From Margaritifera margaritifera (taxonomy: Eukaryota > Mollusca > Bivalvia > Unionida > Margaritiferidae): DNA of 64,000 nt. This document shows, piece after piece, positions 36,681-46,959 of this stretch (positions are counted from its first letter, which is position 1; every line of letters starts with the position of its first letter). The stretch lies in assembly GCA_029931535.1 (NCBI GenBank), contig JAQPZY010001670.1:7192501-7256500 (forward strand), given 5' to 3'. The notes under the pieces are model-generated. The model was given only the letters and a program-made list of their open reading frames with translations, was not told where the DNA came from and did not search any database. The translations under genes and the position numbers were made by a program.

Positions 36681-37125
36681 TCACCGTTTCATTGTATGGA
36701 ACTGTGCTGACTTGCAGTCATCATTTTTCACGCTAATTTCAAGAATTTTCTCAACAACATGCGAGACCGTTTTATTTTGCATAGCATGGCAATCCTCAAC
36801 AATTAAATGATCCAGGTTAAATTTGTGACGGACAAAGGCTGATAGCTTTAAGTTAGTATTTCCATTTTGAGTGAAAGGATTTTGCTTTCCAGCAGTCTTA
36901 CACCACTCACAAATTGCTCTTAATGTACTATCTTATTCCACTTTTTTCAACCTTGAGAACTGCCTCTCCCACTCAGATCTCCAAGTTGTCACGTTTGTAG
37001 TTCTGAAGCCATTTTTATCAGCATCCTTCACCTTAGTCAAGATGGATTCAGCATTAAATATACATTCCGAGTTTGAGTTCTCTTTGTTGTCTTCACATGT
37101 GCTCCCACTTTCATGTTGCATTTGC
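36681..37125 (-). pseudogene. TTF/BED-like zinc-finger protein relic (hAT/ZNF862-like)
   Basis: From the ATG at 37121 the minus-strand frame runs to a TGA at 36681-36683 with only one internal stop (TAA at 36933-36935). The first half ends WRSEWERQFSRLKKVE. The second half reads RAICEWCKTAGKQNPFTQ, then LKLSAFVRHKFNLDHL. The spacing C-x2-C followed by H-x5-H, with N-x-F-T-x-G-x-x-N between, is that of the TTF-type finger in the KIAA1586/ZNF862 group and related hAT-derived proteins. No hAT catalytic domain follows. It is contained in dispersed element copy B and is therefore transposon-derived rather than a host gene. Confidence is moderate because the assignment is by motif alone. Confidence 0.55.
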
Positions 37126-37725
37126 TTTTTAGTTATTTTTATCTCAAGTCAGTTTCCCGAAAAATGAATAAAAATTGTACTGACTCATTTTTATGAGTGA
37201 AAATACTTTTCTGCACTCTTTAAAAAAAGTGTCTACTGATATTGTAGTGCCCTAGTCTAAATCACATGTACCGAAGTAGCAGTTATTATTATTATTATGG
37301 CATATCACTGATTTGACAATATTGTCCAACTCAAACTCTGAGAAAGCTTTGATTACTTTCATGATTTATTATACGTGTTGTCACCAATTAAAACACTGTT
37401 AAACCAAAAAACAGCATCATTTATTTGCTGAACAATCACAGGTGCTTACATACACACTCAAATAGAACATTGGTTTCTTTCACGCTACATCAGACAAGGA
37501 TTAACTGTTAATTAGTCACACTGGCTTCATGCCTGTTTACCTAAGTCTAGCCTTTAGCTATTCTACAAATTGGCCATGGCTGACCAAAAATATAAAAAGG
37601 GGGTCGTAATGGGGGAAAATGAGGTGTGTCACAGGGACACATTACACAGACAAAAAGATGTGTCCTCTAAGAATTTCACCCATGTTTGACATGGAAGCTT
37701 GGGTCCCTGAGAGCTCTGAACACAT
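36681..37725 (-). mobile_element. Dispersed element, copy B (with coding part)
   Basis: The minus strand of 37130-37725 matches copy A on the plus strand at 19876-20430. Copy B continues past the end of the homology into the zinc-finger coding relic. Between the two parts a second frame, starting atgaaagtaatcaaagctt (complement of about 37346-37364), encodes MKVIKAFSEFELDNIVKSV with a later stop. Neither terminus could be defined. Confidence 0.6.
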
Positions 37726-39361
37726 CTTTGTGCTCACTGGTTCCATTCCAGGCTCCAGAAAGAGGGGGAGTACAGTGGTGACCTATACATGGTATGTTAA
37801 ATGCTGCTGTTACTCCGGTTTCTTTCCACTGAAATAACCACACCATGAAAACATAGGTGCTGTTGAAGGTACTTGATATATGCAGGGGATGACAATTACC
37901 AAGCCCAACCAACCTGGATCCATATAAATCGTTGTTGGCCACATGACATTTTATGTAATTACAATAAAGTGACATATAAACATAAATAACATGCTAATTT
38001 CTATATTATCTGTTGCATATCACCTTTACCATGTTAGTTACGTAGGTCAATATTTGAACTGGTGGCCCATGTAGACCAACAGTTGCATCAAATAGCCTCC
38101 TTCTATCCTGCTTTCTAAAGCACCTCATGTCTTTGCAAATGACTACACTATACAATGATAAAAACTAACTTACTCAATGTTCAAATGTCACACACCAAAC
38201 AATACCAATAACTACTTATCACAAATACCAAAAAATATCACTAAAGTACCACTAATATGTATATAACTGATTATACAAATAAGCGTCAACTCTTTCCGTA
38301 ACATGTGGCCTACTTGACACCGTTGAATCCACTGCAGAAAAACACATGGATGTATACATGTCATACTCACTGTCACTGAGTATGTTATGCTAAACTTTGC
38401 TTAACATTCATGATTAGTGACAATCATAACATCCAACAGAGCTGAAGGGACTACCTTCCTCTAAGGTATGCAACTGCTCATATATATCTTACCTGATCAC
38501 TTTGTAAGTTTCTTTAAATTTTTGATTTTCTTCTACATAACCATGAACTTGCAATAAGGGTAGTGCCTTCTCACACACTAGTGGAAACATATCCTACAAC
38601 TACAATAGTTCTCTTACTTAAAAGCAAAATCAATATATCTCCCATTTGTGCAGAAATATACGGTATATTTTGGATATTCAGCTAATGTTAAATAGTTTTC
38701 ATTGTCTTTACACAGATATTAAGAACTAAAGACTGGTAATACCAGAAGATATAAAGTTTGGTGGATTAATGTTTACAGAACTACATGTGGTGAAAGGAGA
38801 GAAGACAAGAAGTAAAATGTAAAATAAGAAATGTCATGTAGTACATGTATGTATTCCACGAATGTTTAGGAATTTTCATCGCTATTAACTGTACTGATCA
38901 CAACTAAACTTTCTATATTGAAACTTTGATAGCTATTGGATTACAGATATGCATGTAATACAACTCTCAGTCATGGAACTGTACTGATTGGAAGAAGACC
39001 AATATGGCAGCCTCCATTACATGGCATAACGATGTTTGCCATATGCAGTATATGTAAGGCCCCATGTATATGCAAAATGTACTGCTTGTTGCATCTTGTT
39101 TAGTCTTTATGCAACACAATAATTGCAATGCAATAGCTCAATCTTATCTCAATCCTATGATCTATAGCGCATAAAATGCAATATCAAATTGCCTATTTTA
39201 GTTATTATAACTACATTTTCTGCAAAACAGATTGTACCTGCACATTTCACTGACAGTTTCTTAAGTAAATAATGTAACATTTTCCAGTTATTACGTACTG
39301 TACATATTTTGCTATACCACACCCACCCACATTATGAAGCCTTTTTTTCCATTACCAACAG
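37726..39361. other. No gene seen
   Basis: AT-rich sequence. The minus frame at 37676-37975 overlaps element B and has no recognised domain. Nothing else was found. Confidence 0.45.
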
Positions 39362-39510
39362 TCCTTATACATTAAAGTTGCAGAACATTCCTTGTTCTTG
39401 TTGTACAATAATTTCACATTTTGATACCATCACAATGTTTAAATGTAATAAAGAACAAATTTGTAGTTCCGATTTAGTAACTGACCGAGACGAAGTGAAA
39501 GTAGTCACAG
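39362..39510 (+). CDS. Candidate internal exon, unknown protein
   Basis: A pyrimidine-rich acceptor (cctttttttccattaccaacag, AG at 39360-39361) and a consensus donor (cacag/gtaagt at 39511) bracket 149 bp of open plus-strand frame. The predicted product includes DTITMFKCNKEQICSSDLVT followed by DRDEVKVV. It is cysteine-rich, with five Cys in about 49 residues. Entry is phase 1 and exit leaves one base. I do not recognise the family and no partner exon was found nearby. It may be a real exon of a plus-strand gene whose other exons lie in the long unassigned stretches, or a chance pairing of splice-like strings. Confidence 0.25.
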
Positions 39511-39752
39511 GTAAGTATATATTCTACAGTATTATCATTCAGGATCCGATACATTCTTAAAAGTATCCCACCTTTAATATCGCAAAGTAATTATCTGCCA
39601 CGGTTACAGTTCAGCTCGGAATTATTTCATCCCATCATACGTTGCGAATTTCAAACCATACCTTTCTTCTTTCCGCGCAACTTTTGCAATTTGGAAAATC
39701 ATGTGTTTTCGAGCATGAGAAGTGAAAGGCCGAGAACGTTCCGATTGGGAGC

Positions 39753-39805
39753 CACAGGGGCTCGTATTGATAGATAAGTTGTCAGCAACAATACGAGCCC
39801 CTGTG
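39753..39805. repeat. Perfect 17-bp stem hairpin
   Basis: The arms cacaggggctcgtattg (39753-39769) and caatacgagcccctgtg (39789-39805) pair perfectly around a 19-base loop. The adjoining string gaacgttccgattgggagc (39732-39752) has a close relative at 40278-40300 (gacattccgattgggagcag), so part of the unit is duplicated about 550 bp away. Confidence 0.75.
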
Positions 39806-40300
39806 TTGGGAGCAACCTCATTCAGAAAGTACCCGTCTCTTTCCGATGCAATTCAAATAATGTCGACGCTCTGAAAGAGCCTGGGAGGTAATCGTAGTGA
39901 TACTTTCCAAATTGATCAGTTTTGGGCGGACGAGCATCCGGCTAGATGTGCGAAGAACAGAGTCGTATAAGATGATAGGTCTTGAAAATAACACTCGACG
40001 CCGTTTCAAAGCAATGAAATACATGCACATTTAATTTGAAATCTTATTCCTGCAACTTTGTGATGACAAAATTGAAGAAATCATTTGGTTTGAATTGTCT
40101 GTAACTATTGATTGCATTGTTGTTAGTGATTACACATCATATATTCATTGTGACGCAATGAAGTTATTATGACGTAATACCAACCATGGGCTTGAGGGTG
40201 GTTCTAAATGGTCATTATTTATCGATACATCTGAGAAAATTTTCTTTTTCTTTCCTAGCGTGCGAAGGAAAAGGCCGAGGACATTCCGATTGGGAGCAGC

Positions 40301-40825
40301 CTACTTAAACCATGAAGTGAAGTGGTTTGACGCGGTCTTTAGGGCAGGGTAAAGAAAAGTCAGTACCTATACACGGTATACACCATGCACTATACCCACA
40401 ACTACAACTGCTACAATTAAAATAAAATGTAGACGAAACCAGAGCGACAAAATTCTCTGAATCATAAAAATGTCCTGTAAGTATAGTCTATATTTTTAAA
40501 ATCTCTGATCTTCAACTTATTTACATATGGTGACAAGTATATATAATGTAAAGGACAAATGTGTTTGCATTTTGCATTGTTGCATATAGATGACCTAGAG
40601 AACAACCAGATCTCACATAATTTTACTAAAATCTTACAGAATATTTACTAAAATAACACAGACTGATATTGTGAATGTGTCATAGGTATGTAGAACTCCC
40701 TCCGTAGATCTGCAGCTGATTGATCTCAAAATGACGGTAACAAAGATACACAAATTATAACTTTATTTTGAAATCTAAAATGCAAATAATATATTGAAGG
40801 TTAAACATACAAGGCTTTACAACAT
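40301..40825. other. No gene seen
   Basis: AT-rich unique sequence between the short duplicated motif and the LINE relic. Confidence 0.45.
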
Positions 40826-40829
40826 TTAA

Positions 40830-41388
40830 ATAGCAGTATGTGTATGAGTTTTCACATGAATAAAGAATAGTCGGTAGAACTACGGAGTTGAATAGTCGGA
40901 ATTTCGTTGTGGTACTGAGCGTTTTGGTCATACAGATTTTGTTAGTCTTCCGAATGTGCTAGTGCATTTCCCAATTCTGATTTTTACATCTATGTATTGC
41001 CCAGACAACTGCCTAAGTAGGTGAATGCATTCAAGATCTTTCTCGTTGCAAGTTATATTAGGTCTTTTTATTTCCCCTACGGCCATAATTTTAATTTTCT
41101 TGCTGCTGATGTTTAGTCCCAGTTTGACTGCCATGTATGAGATGGTTGTGGTTGCATCTTGTAGGTTGTCTTCGTCTGTCCCAAATATCGCAATATCGTC
41201 TGAAAAATCGAGATCTACAAGTCTCCCGTCCTTCCATGGTATTCCAAGCGAGCGGTCTGTATGTGCCTGCCCCATTATAAAATCAATGAGCAGGAAGAAA
41301 AGAAATGGTGATAGGGTACATCCCTGATGGACTCCAGTAAGAATAGGGAAGAAGTCTGTTTTTCTTGTTTCGGTCCTGATGTTCATTA
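40830..41388 (-). pseudogene. LINE reverse-transcriptase fragment (inverted 5' segment)
   Basis: The minus-strand frame 40928-41386 encodes the palm of a non-LTR reverse transcriptase: GVHQGCTLSPFLFFLLIDF, then LVDLDFSDDIAIFG, then GLNISSKKIKIMAVG. The usual active-site motif [FY]ADD reads FSDD here, so both aspartates are kept and Ala is Ser. The frame stops at 40928, and after a frame change the minus strand continues with KFRLFNSVVLPTILYSCEN (to about 40830), the family's L-L-Y-G-x-E segment. The next segment of the same element is found on the opposite strand starting at 41391, so the two form one rearranged insertion. Confidence 0.82.
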
Positions 41389-41390
41389 TT

Positions 41391-41736
41391 CACTTAAGGC
41401 GCATTCTGAAGATCACATGCAAAGATCATGTGACCAACACATCTGTCCTAGAAAGATGGAATAAAAAAAACCCGATCTGACACCATCCAAGAAAAAAGGA
41501 TGAAATGGATCGGGCACATCAGAATGCCGGAAACAAGAGCAGCTAGGGCAGCTATAGACTGGACTCTCACCTTTGGAAAACGGAGAAGAGGAAGTTCGAA
41601 GCAGACTTGGAGAAGGGCAATGATAGAGGACCTAAATCAGATGGGACTCGCCCTCAAAGCAGCAAAATCAAAAGTCAAAGACAAGAAATGGAGAACTCTT
41701 GCTGCCCAGTGTTCCGATAGGAACAGGAGAACCTAA
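41391..41736 (+). pseudogene. LINE C-terminal fragment (sense 3' segment)
   Basis: The plus strand begins LRRILKITCKDHVTNTSVLE at 41392, passes a stop and a frame change, and continues from 41500 with MKWIGHIRMPETRAARAAID, then GKRRRGSSKQTWRRAM and KDKKWRTLAAQCSDRN. These are the conserved C-terminal segments of the same type of LINE protein, after the L-L-Y-G-x-E block. The frame ends at a TAA at 41734-41736. A 3' tail follows that I could not delimit. It abuts the inverted palm fragment directly, as expected for a 5'-inverted insertion. Confidence 0.8.
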
Positions 41737-41739
41737 ATA

Positions 41740-42284
41740 ACTAACTAATGTATATTAGAGTGCGAGTGCTCTGGTAAAATTTATAAATTATTATCATCTC
41801 GTGTAGGGTTACGAGAATACTAAACGAATATTATAAATCTAAAAATTTTCACTATCCTATTTATTCCTATAATTGAAATCTCTACAGATGACACCTGGGC
41901 CCTCTACGGGAAATATAATCTTAATTTTGAACATGAGATTTTCCGTAGGGGGGGGGGGTATATTCCTATAAATTGAGCCCTCTACTATCCAACACCTACT
42001 TTTTGATTACTATCCAGCAGTAGTAATATAAGGCACTTGAGGGTACAAGGGGAATTAACATTACGCCGTAGGTTTACATGCGGCGCTACTCTGAGGGCAC
42101 TAGAGGAATGGTAATTTTAAAAATGTCCATAGGTTTAACATGTGGGAGGAACTTGGCGGCTCAAGGGGAATTAACATTACGCCGAAAGGTTACATTGGGG
42201 GTTGTTATAGGTCGGTTCATATTACTACAAAAAGAAAAATAAAAAATCTGGGACACAGCGGGAAATGTAATGTTAATATTTTAT
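41740..42284. other. No gene; short repeated strings
   Basis: A G run lies at 41949-41958. The string aaggggaattaacattacgc occurs at about 42048 and 42165, suggesting a partial tandem duplication of roughly 117 bp. Confidence 0.5.
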
Positions 42285-42600
42285 TTAGATACTATCCAAC
42301 ACCCACATTTTTATTATCATCCAACATCAACTATTTAATTACTATCCAACACGCCACTTTTTGATTACTATTAAGCACATACTTTTTGAGTACTATCCAA
42401 CACCTCCGTTTTGAGTACTGTGCAACACCCACTTTTTAATTTCTATCCAACACCCACTTTTTGATTACTAGCCAACATTCACTTTTTGGTACTATCTAAC
42501 ATCCACTCTTTTAGTACAATCCAACACCCACTTTTTGATTACTATCCAACACCCACTTTTTGATTACTATCCAATACCCCATATATACTATCCAACACGC
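42285..42600. repeat. ~25-bp tandem repeat, about 12 copies
   Basis: Units read tactatccaacacccacttt ttgat with point differences and small deletions. Confidence 0.88.
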
Positions 42601-42681
42601 CGTGTGAAGTGACTAAAAGTTCCAAGACGGGTAGCATGTAAAAGAAGGGGGATGAAATATACACACACTATCACATACAAG

Positions 42682-43050
42682 TGTTACGACTCTATGTCTT
42701 AAAAGTATGTAACAGAAAGAAAGTGAAACCAACAATGTAAGTAATATCAACAAGCAATTTATTTCCATATAATACAAAGTGAAATTCAAAAGATACTTAC
42801 AATATTATGAATCAAATTCCAAATAATCCTAAATATCGTAATCACAAGTCCAAGAATATAGAATATTCAGAATGAGTTCCAATAGTCTTGAATATCCTGA
42901 TATATCACAATGATACAATCCAGAATGTTTGAGTGAGTTCACAAAAGTCCAAAGTAATGTATTAGTTCAAACGTCAATGAGCACTTTAGTAATTCCAATG
43001 AATATATATTAAATAAATAATTCCTCTTGAATTATATCTGATTTCAACGG
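42682..43050 (-). mobile_element. LTR remnant related to the solo LTR at 56147
   Basis: Starting tgttacgact, the plus strand here resembles the complement of the solo LTR's right end, tgttacgactaggggtaatg. Shared features include a following tgtaaca, the stretch aaattccaaataatcc, and atcacaagtccaagaa versus atcacaagttctagaa. Orientation is opposite to the solo LTR. The other terminus was not found, so the length is a guess. Confidence 0.4.
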
Positions 43051-43780
43051 CACAGTGTAAAATCTGATCACAAATGGATTCCCACAGACTGATCTAAAAC
43101 AGGAATAAGTTAATGCGTATCAAGTCTCTGATATATACACATCTTCTAATGACCCACATCATAACAGGACATGATTCATCCTGATGGAAAAAAATCAGTC
43201 TAATTGTAAATAAGACTGACATTGAACTCAATTGCTGGTCATCATCTTGTTGACAAGTAACTGTAATTTAAAGTACAAATAAGTACAATCTTACTATAAC
43301 GGACAAAGTTAGGCACACATTATAGATTCAATATACATAACACAAGTAAGCAAGTTCGGTACGCGGACGTGAAACAAAAAACATTACAAATGTAAAGATT
43401 GACTTAGAAAATGTGAAACGGCATGTTCAAATATGATTTTTGGGGTTAAAAAACAAGTTAAGCATATTTTTCTTCAAAATAAACATTTTGTTGTTGTTGT
43501 TGTTTGTCTGTTTAATCAGCCCTACTCATTAAAACATCAAATATGAAGAGGGAGGATTAGGACTAGTTCCTTCCTCTTCGTTTACAAATGCCAAAAACGT
43601 TAAACATGAACGTATTTACAAGGTTGACAATGTTGTGGAGTCAGACAAGACTTCCAGTGAATTTGTACAGTGTCATTTTGCCATCGATGCACGCTAAGTT
43701 TCTGTGCGAAAGAAAACTAGAGAGCCATAATGTTCACAAAATCACATTTCTGTTTTATCGTCCCTTCTAAAGTAATCATG
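43051..43780. other. No gene seen
   Basis: AT-rich sequence that should contain the left terminus of the Polinton. I found no terminal inverted repeat matching a segment to the right of 55.7 kb. Confidence 0.4.
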
Positions 43781-43786
43781 ATCAAA

Positions 43787-44425
43787 TCAAGTCACTAAAT
43801 CTTCTAAGGGAAATCTAAGACCGCGTTGATGGAAATATACACAATATTGTCCACACACAATGAAATCTGATCCTTGTAATCTCATATTACCGAATTGAGT
43901 AGATACAGCATTTCTTCTCATAAAGTCGATGATGTCGTCTTCCAGAAGAGGTGATCCATAAAAAAAAAAAATATTCCACACGGTGGTCGTTGGGAAAGTA
44001 GACGGCTTCCCTATTGGTGCCTGGGCGATGACTGTCGTCCGTGTTGATGACATAGGCTTGAACGTTTTTAAGTATTTGATGAGGAAGTTCATCTTTAGCA
44101 CACATCACTGGTGTTCAAGAAGCTGTGCACGAATTGCGAGTCAGAAGGTAATGAAGTTTCCAGGTATTCATTCTTTTCACGGGTAATGATAAGTTATCAG
44201 TTCACACTTAACTTTTTCCTTGAAAAAATCTGTCAAGTAAGTCGATAAACGGGAACTCTCGGTACTTTTTTGCAAGATAGCTTCGATGCGTTTTGTTTCC
44301 AATGGAGGTAAGGAATGGTCACTGAAGGTTTTAAACCACACTTTCAGAATCTTCTGTTCTGAGATGATAGTCCACGCATCTTCAGATATTCTTCCAATCT
44401 GTCTTCTGAACTCATCATCAAACAT
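43787..44425 (-). pseudogene. Polinton adenain-like cysteine protease (PRO)
   Basis: Capsid-maturation protease of the adenovirus-protease family. Visible in two frames are LPHQILKNVQAYVINTDDSH (about 44030-44090), a VYFPNDHRVEYFFF segment, then LQGSDFIVCGQYCVYF (about 43820-43880). The last holds the nucleophile-type cysteine of the C-G-Q-Y-C motif. Where family members have the catalytic His after a Gly-Thr, this copy reads Asn (GTNREAVYF). At least one frame change and an internal T run break the gene. An upstream frame (44177-44425), beginning MFDDEFRRQIGRISEDAW, may be its N-terminal part or a separate small gene; I cannot tell. It is the most downstream gene of the element. Confidence 0.75.
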
Positions 44426-44479
44426 TTGTCCTGTTGTTTCTGACTAGGATGATCGATTTGACATCCATAACAATACTAT

Positions 44480-45900
44480 ATGGTTAGGCCTTACCTATAT
44501 CCATGGGTTCGTGTTCCATCTGTTTTTTTTTTTTTTTTGTTTTTTGTTTTTTTAATAGCCTAGGATCACTTCTCTCAAACTGTTCATTTCCATAGTATAA
44601 TTGAATTCTGCATGCAAGCAATGTGAAGCTGGCGTTCAATGTGTTTGCCAGAGCTACTGCAAACTGAAGTTCCACACGAAGTTAGCCCGATTTTATAGGG
44701 TGGAAATGTCCCTCGTCGCTGCCTTGGTCTGGAGTGAAATCAAAGCTACACAAAGCATATCCTCCTGCATAATTGTCGTACGAAATGCCGTGGCTACTGT
44801 TGGTACCGAACTGTCCTGTGGCTTTGAATAGTGTTAAGTAAGATCTCAAGTAATTGGTTTCTGGGAAAATTTAGGTTCAAAGGGTCTGGTACACAACGTC
44901 TGTCCATCTTGGGTGAGTTCTGTCTTGGACACGTTGAGTGATGGAACACGAAACGATTTTGATTGATAGCTCCGTTGAGAGCCGCATTGCTGACGATGCC
45001 AATGAGCAAATGTTTTGGTAGCTGACCTTGGAAAACATGATCTTCTATCTTGGATCGCAGTCCAGAGGCAATGGTGAACGTTTTGACTGCCACTCGTAGT
45101 AGATTATACTAGGCTGTCGTTCTGCGCAGAGCTTGACTGATGTCGTTTCCAACTTTGGGTTTGACTTGCACACGTCGCACGTAGAGTTTGGCTCCTTCGA
45201 TGTTCGTTTTGTACTCGTTGGCATTAGCCATCAAATGGAACACGGCACTTCTTCGATTCGGTCTCAGGCGTACATCCACTCAACTCAACAAATACTTGTC
45301 TTGCCACCACATGTCCAAATGCAAACGATCCATCATTTCTAAACAACGTTCTTGTTTGATTTTCTTTGGGCGGTCATTAAATCCAACATTGTGAGAATCG
45401 TTAACCGCAGTAAACTCTTTGTTGTTGAACTTGTCCAGCGTGTCAGGTTTCCATACCAATGAGGCAACCAGATGTGTGGTCTTGGCTCGTGTTCCGTACG
45501 TCAAGAGATTTTCCAGGTAAGTTCAGTAAGGGTAAGTGTCCATGCTGCTGCTGACTAGTTTGCTATTCAAGTACAAATCAACTTCGCTGAACAATGAATG
45601 CATGAAAATGTTAACGGGAGCTACTCTTGAGAAGTTTGACTTTTAGTTACAAGTAACTGTTATTCAGATCGATGTAATCTTCGGTTTATCCTTTGATTTC
45701 AAATTCGATAGGTGCTGAAGTGGATAGAGACAACACGGTTTGAAATTATGCCCATTTGGATTCTTGCATCGGCATCATCGTTGATGGCATGGCAACCAGT
45801 TCGAGTTCTGACTTGAAACATTCGCAAGAATCTCGGTGCATCAATTTTCATTTTTTAGTTATCAAAAACGTCAAATTCTCTGACAGCTGTTCTTTTCTTA
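44480..45900 (-). pseudogene. Polinton major capsid protein (double jelly-roll type)
   Basis: Family members form the hexon-like shell. In order from the N-terminus, broken frames show a DYIDLNNSYL-type segment (about 45670-45720), then LTYGTRAKTTHLVASLVW-like coding (45280-45504) ending RLHLDMWWQDKYLLS. TFTIASGLRSKIEDHVFQGQ follows (44794-45093), then LPKHLLIGIVSNAALNGA, and finally ELQFAVALANTLNASFTLL near 44600-44675. The G-R-L-H-x-D-[IM] and F-Q-G-x-L-P-K/R segments are hallmark strings of Polinton capsid proteins (F54H12.2-like). At least four frame changes and several stops make it inactive. Start and end are approximate. Confidence 0.8.
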
Positions 45901-46079
45901 TTCTGTTTCTGATCGTGTCTATGAGATCTGAAGGGTTTTCGTCGTCTTTTTCTGCGTTGTTCTTGCTGTAGCGTAGAGGAGGAGTTAATACCTTGGTAAG
46001 ACTTGTGAAGAGAATTTATAGGGGTGTCTTGGCGCCCTAGGAGGTCCTTTCCTGTCTCAATCAACACAATTTTTTGCAT
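45855..46079 (-). CDS. Small basic ORF upstream of capsid gene
   Basis: An uninterrupted frame of 74 codons starts MQKIVLIETGKDLLGRQDTP and contains an arginine/lysine cluster (QRRKRRRKPFRSHRHDQKQN). Such clusters suit a nucleic-acid-binding or nuclear-targeted protein, but I do not recognise a family. It lies directly upstream of, and in part overlaps, the start of the major capsid region. It could be an independent small core protein, or the degraded N-terminus of the capsid gene in another frame. A stop follows at 45855. Confidence 0.4.
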   Translation of the reverse strand: MQKIVLIETGKDLLGRQDTPINSLHKSYQGINSSSTLQQEQRRKRRRKPFRSHRHDQKQNKKRTAVREFDVFDN

Positions 46080-46499
46080 TCTTTCATGAAAGCATCTTTA
46101 GGACTTTGTTGGTCGATGATACATTTTGGATAAATTATTTTCCTTACGTCAAATGTGCATCTTTTAAAGCATGCAATCCTCAAGTCACCATCGGTTTTAA
46201 TATGGGTACTACCGTAGGAAAAGATGATTTTACCATATCTCTCAAACCATGTCCTCGTTGTCGAGCGACTCCTCTATACACATGATGCAACTGTTACAAT
46301 TCTGGAGAATCGTTTTTGAAAATGTAGTTTCACGGTGACTTTTCCTTTCGAGAATACAATATTTTATCAAGTTCTCCTTTTATACTAATATTGACACTGT
46401 CAAAATACGATTTACTGACAGGAAGATAATGAGGATGTACAAATTCTCAGCGAACGTGGTACGTGTTTTCTCCTTCATCGTAAGCAGCTATGGCAGAAT

Positions 46500-46852
46500 T
46501 CAGATTGAAAGGAATGACTCTTAGCAACAAACAAATACGTTTCCTACGACGTTGTACTCGACGACATCAGAGTACACAAAAATAAAATTTAGTCCTTCGT
46601 TTAATTGAATAGGGTTGAGAAACAACACGTAGAATCGATCGTTGTTGTGAATGTCGTTTGATTGTGGTGGTATATTCGTGTTTCCACCCAGAATAGTAAA
46701 CAAACTGGGACAAAATCTGATAGACAGCGTTTTGCTGTCTGAAAAATCCATTTTAAGATGTTAAGTATTGGCATGGTAGGCAATACCAATACCAATAAAG
46801 TGTGAGCTACTTGTTCAATTATGACAATACTACGAGTTACAAAAAATTCCAT
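46500..46852 (-). pseudogene. Polinton penton/minor capsid, C-terminal part
   Basis: The minus-strand frame from 46751 reads MDFSDSKTLSIRFCPSLFTI, then LNFIFVYSDVVEYNVVGNVF ending near 46521. The Y-x-D-[VI]-[VI]-E/Q-x-x-x-V-G-[DN] segment is typical of the C-terminal third of Polinton penton (PY) proteins. Read together with the N-terminal part at 47990-48398, the gene is split by about 1.1 kb of unrelated, hairpin-rich sequence. Further C-terminal coding to about 46150 is too decayed to follow. Confidence 0.6.
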
Positions 46853-46959
46853 TTAACGCGAGTATTTCGGGTTGTGAAAATTTTGTGTACAAAGTGTACA
46901 TATTATTTGCAAAAAAACAATATCAATCTTTGAGTAAGAATTACTCATATCTTTTCGTA

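Noticed and set aside
37676..37975. 99-codon minus frame
   Set aside because: Overlaps dispersed element copy B. No domain recognised and no conserved counterpart in copy A.
41025..41327. 100-codon plus frame
   Set aside because: Antisense shadow of the LINE reverse-transcriptase palm on the minus strand.
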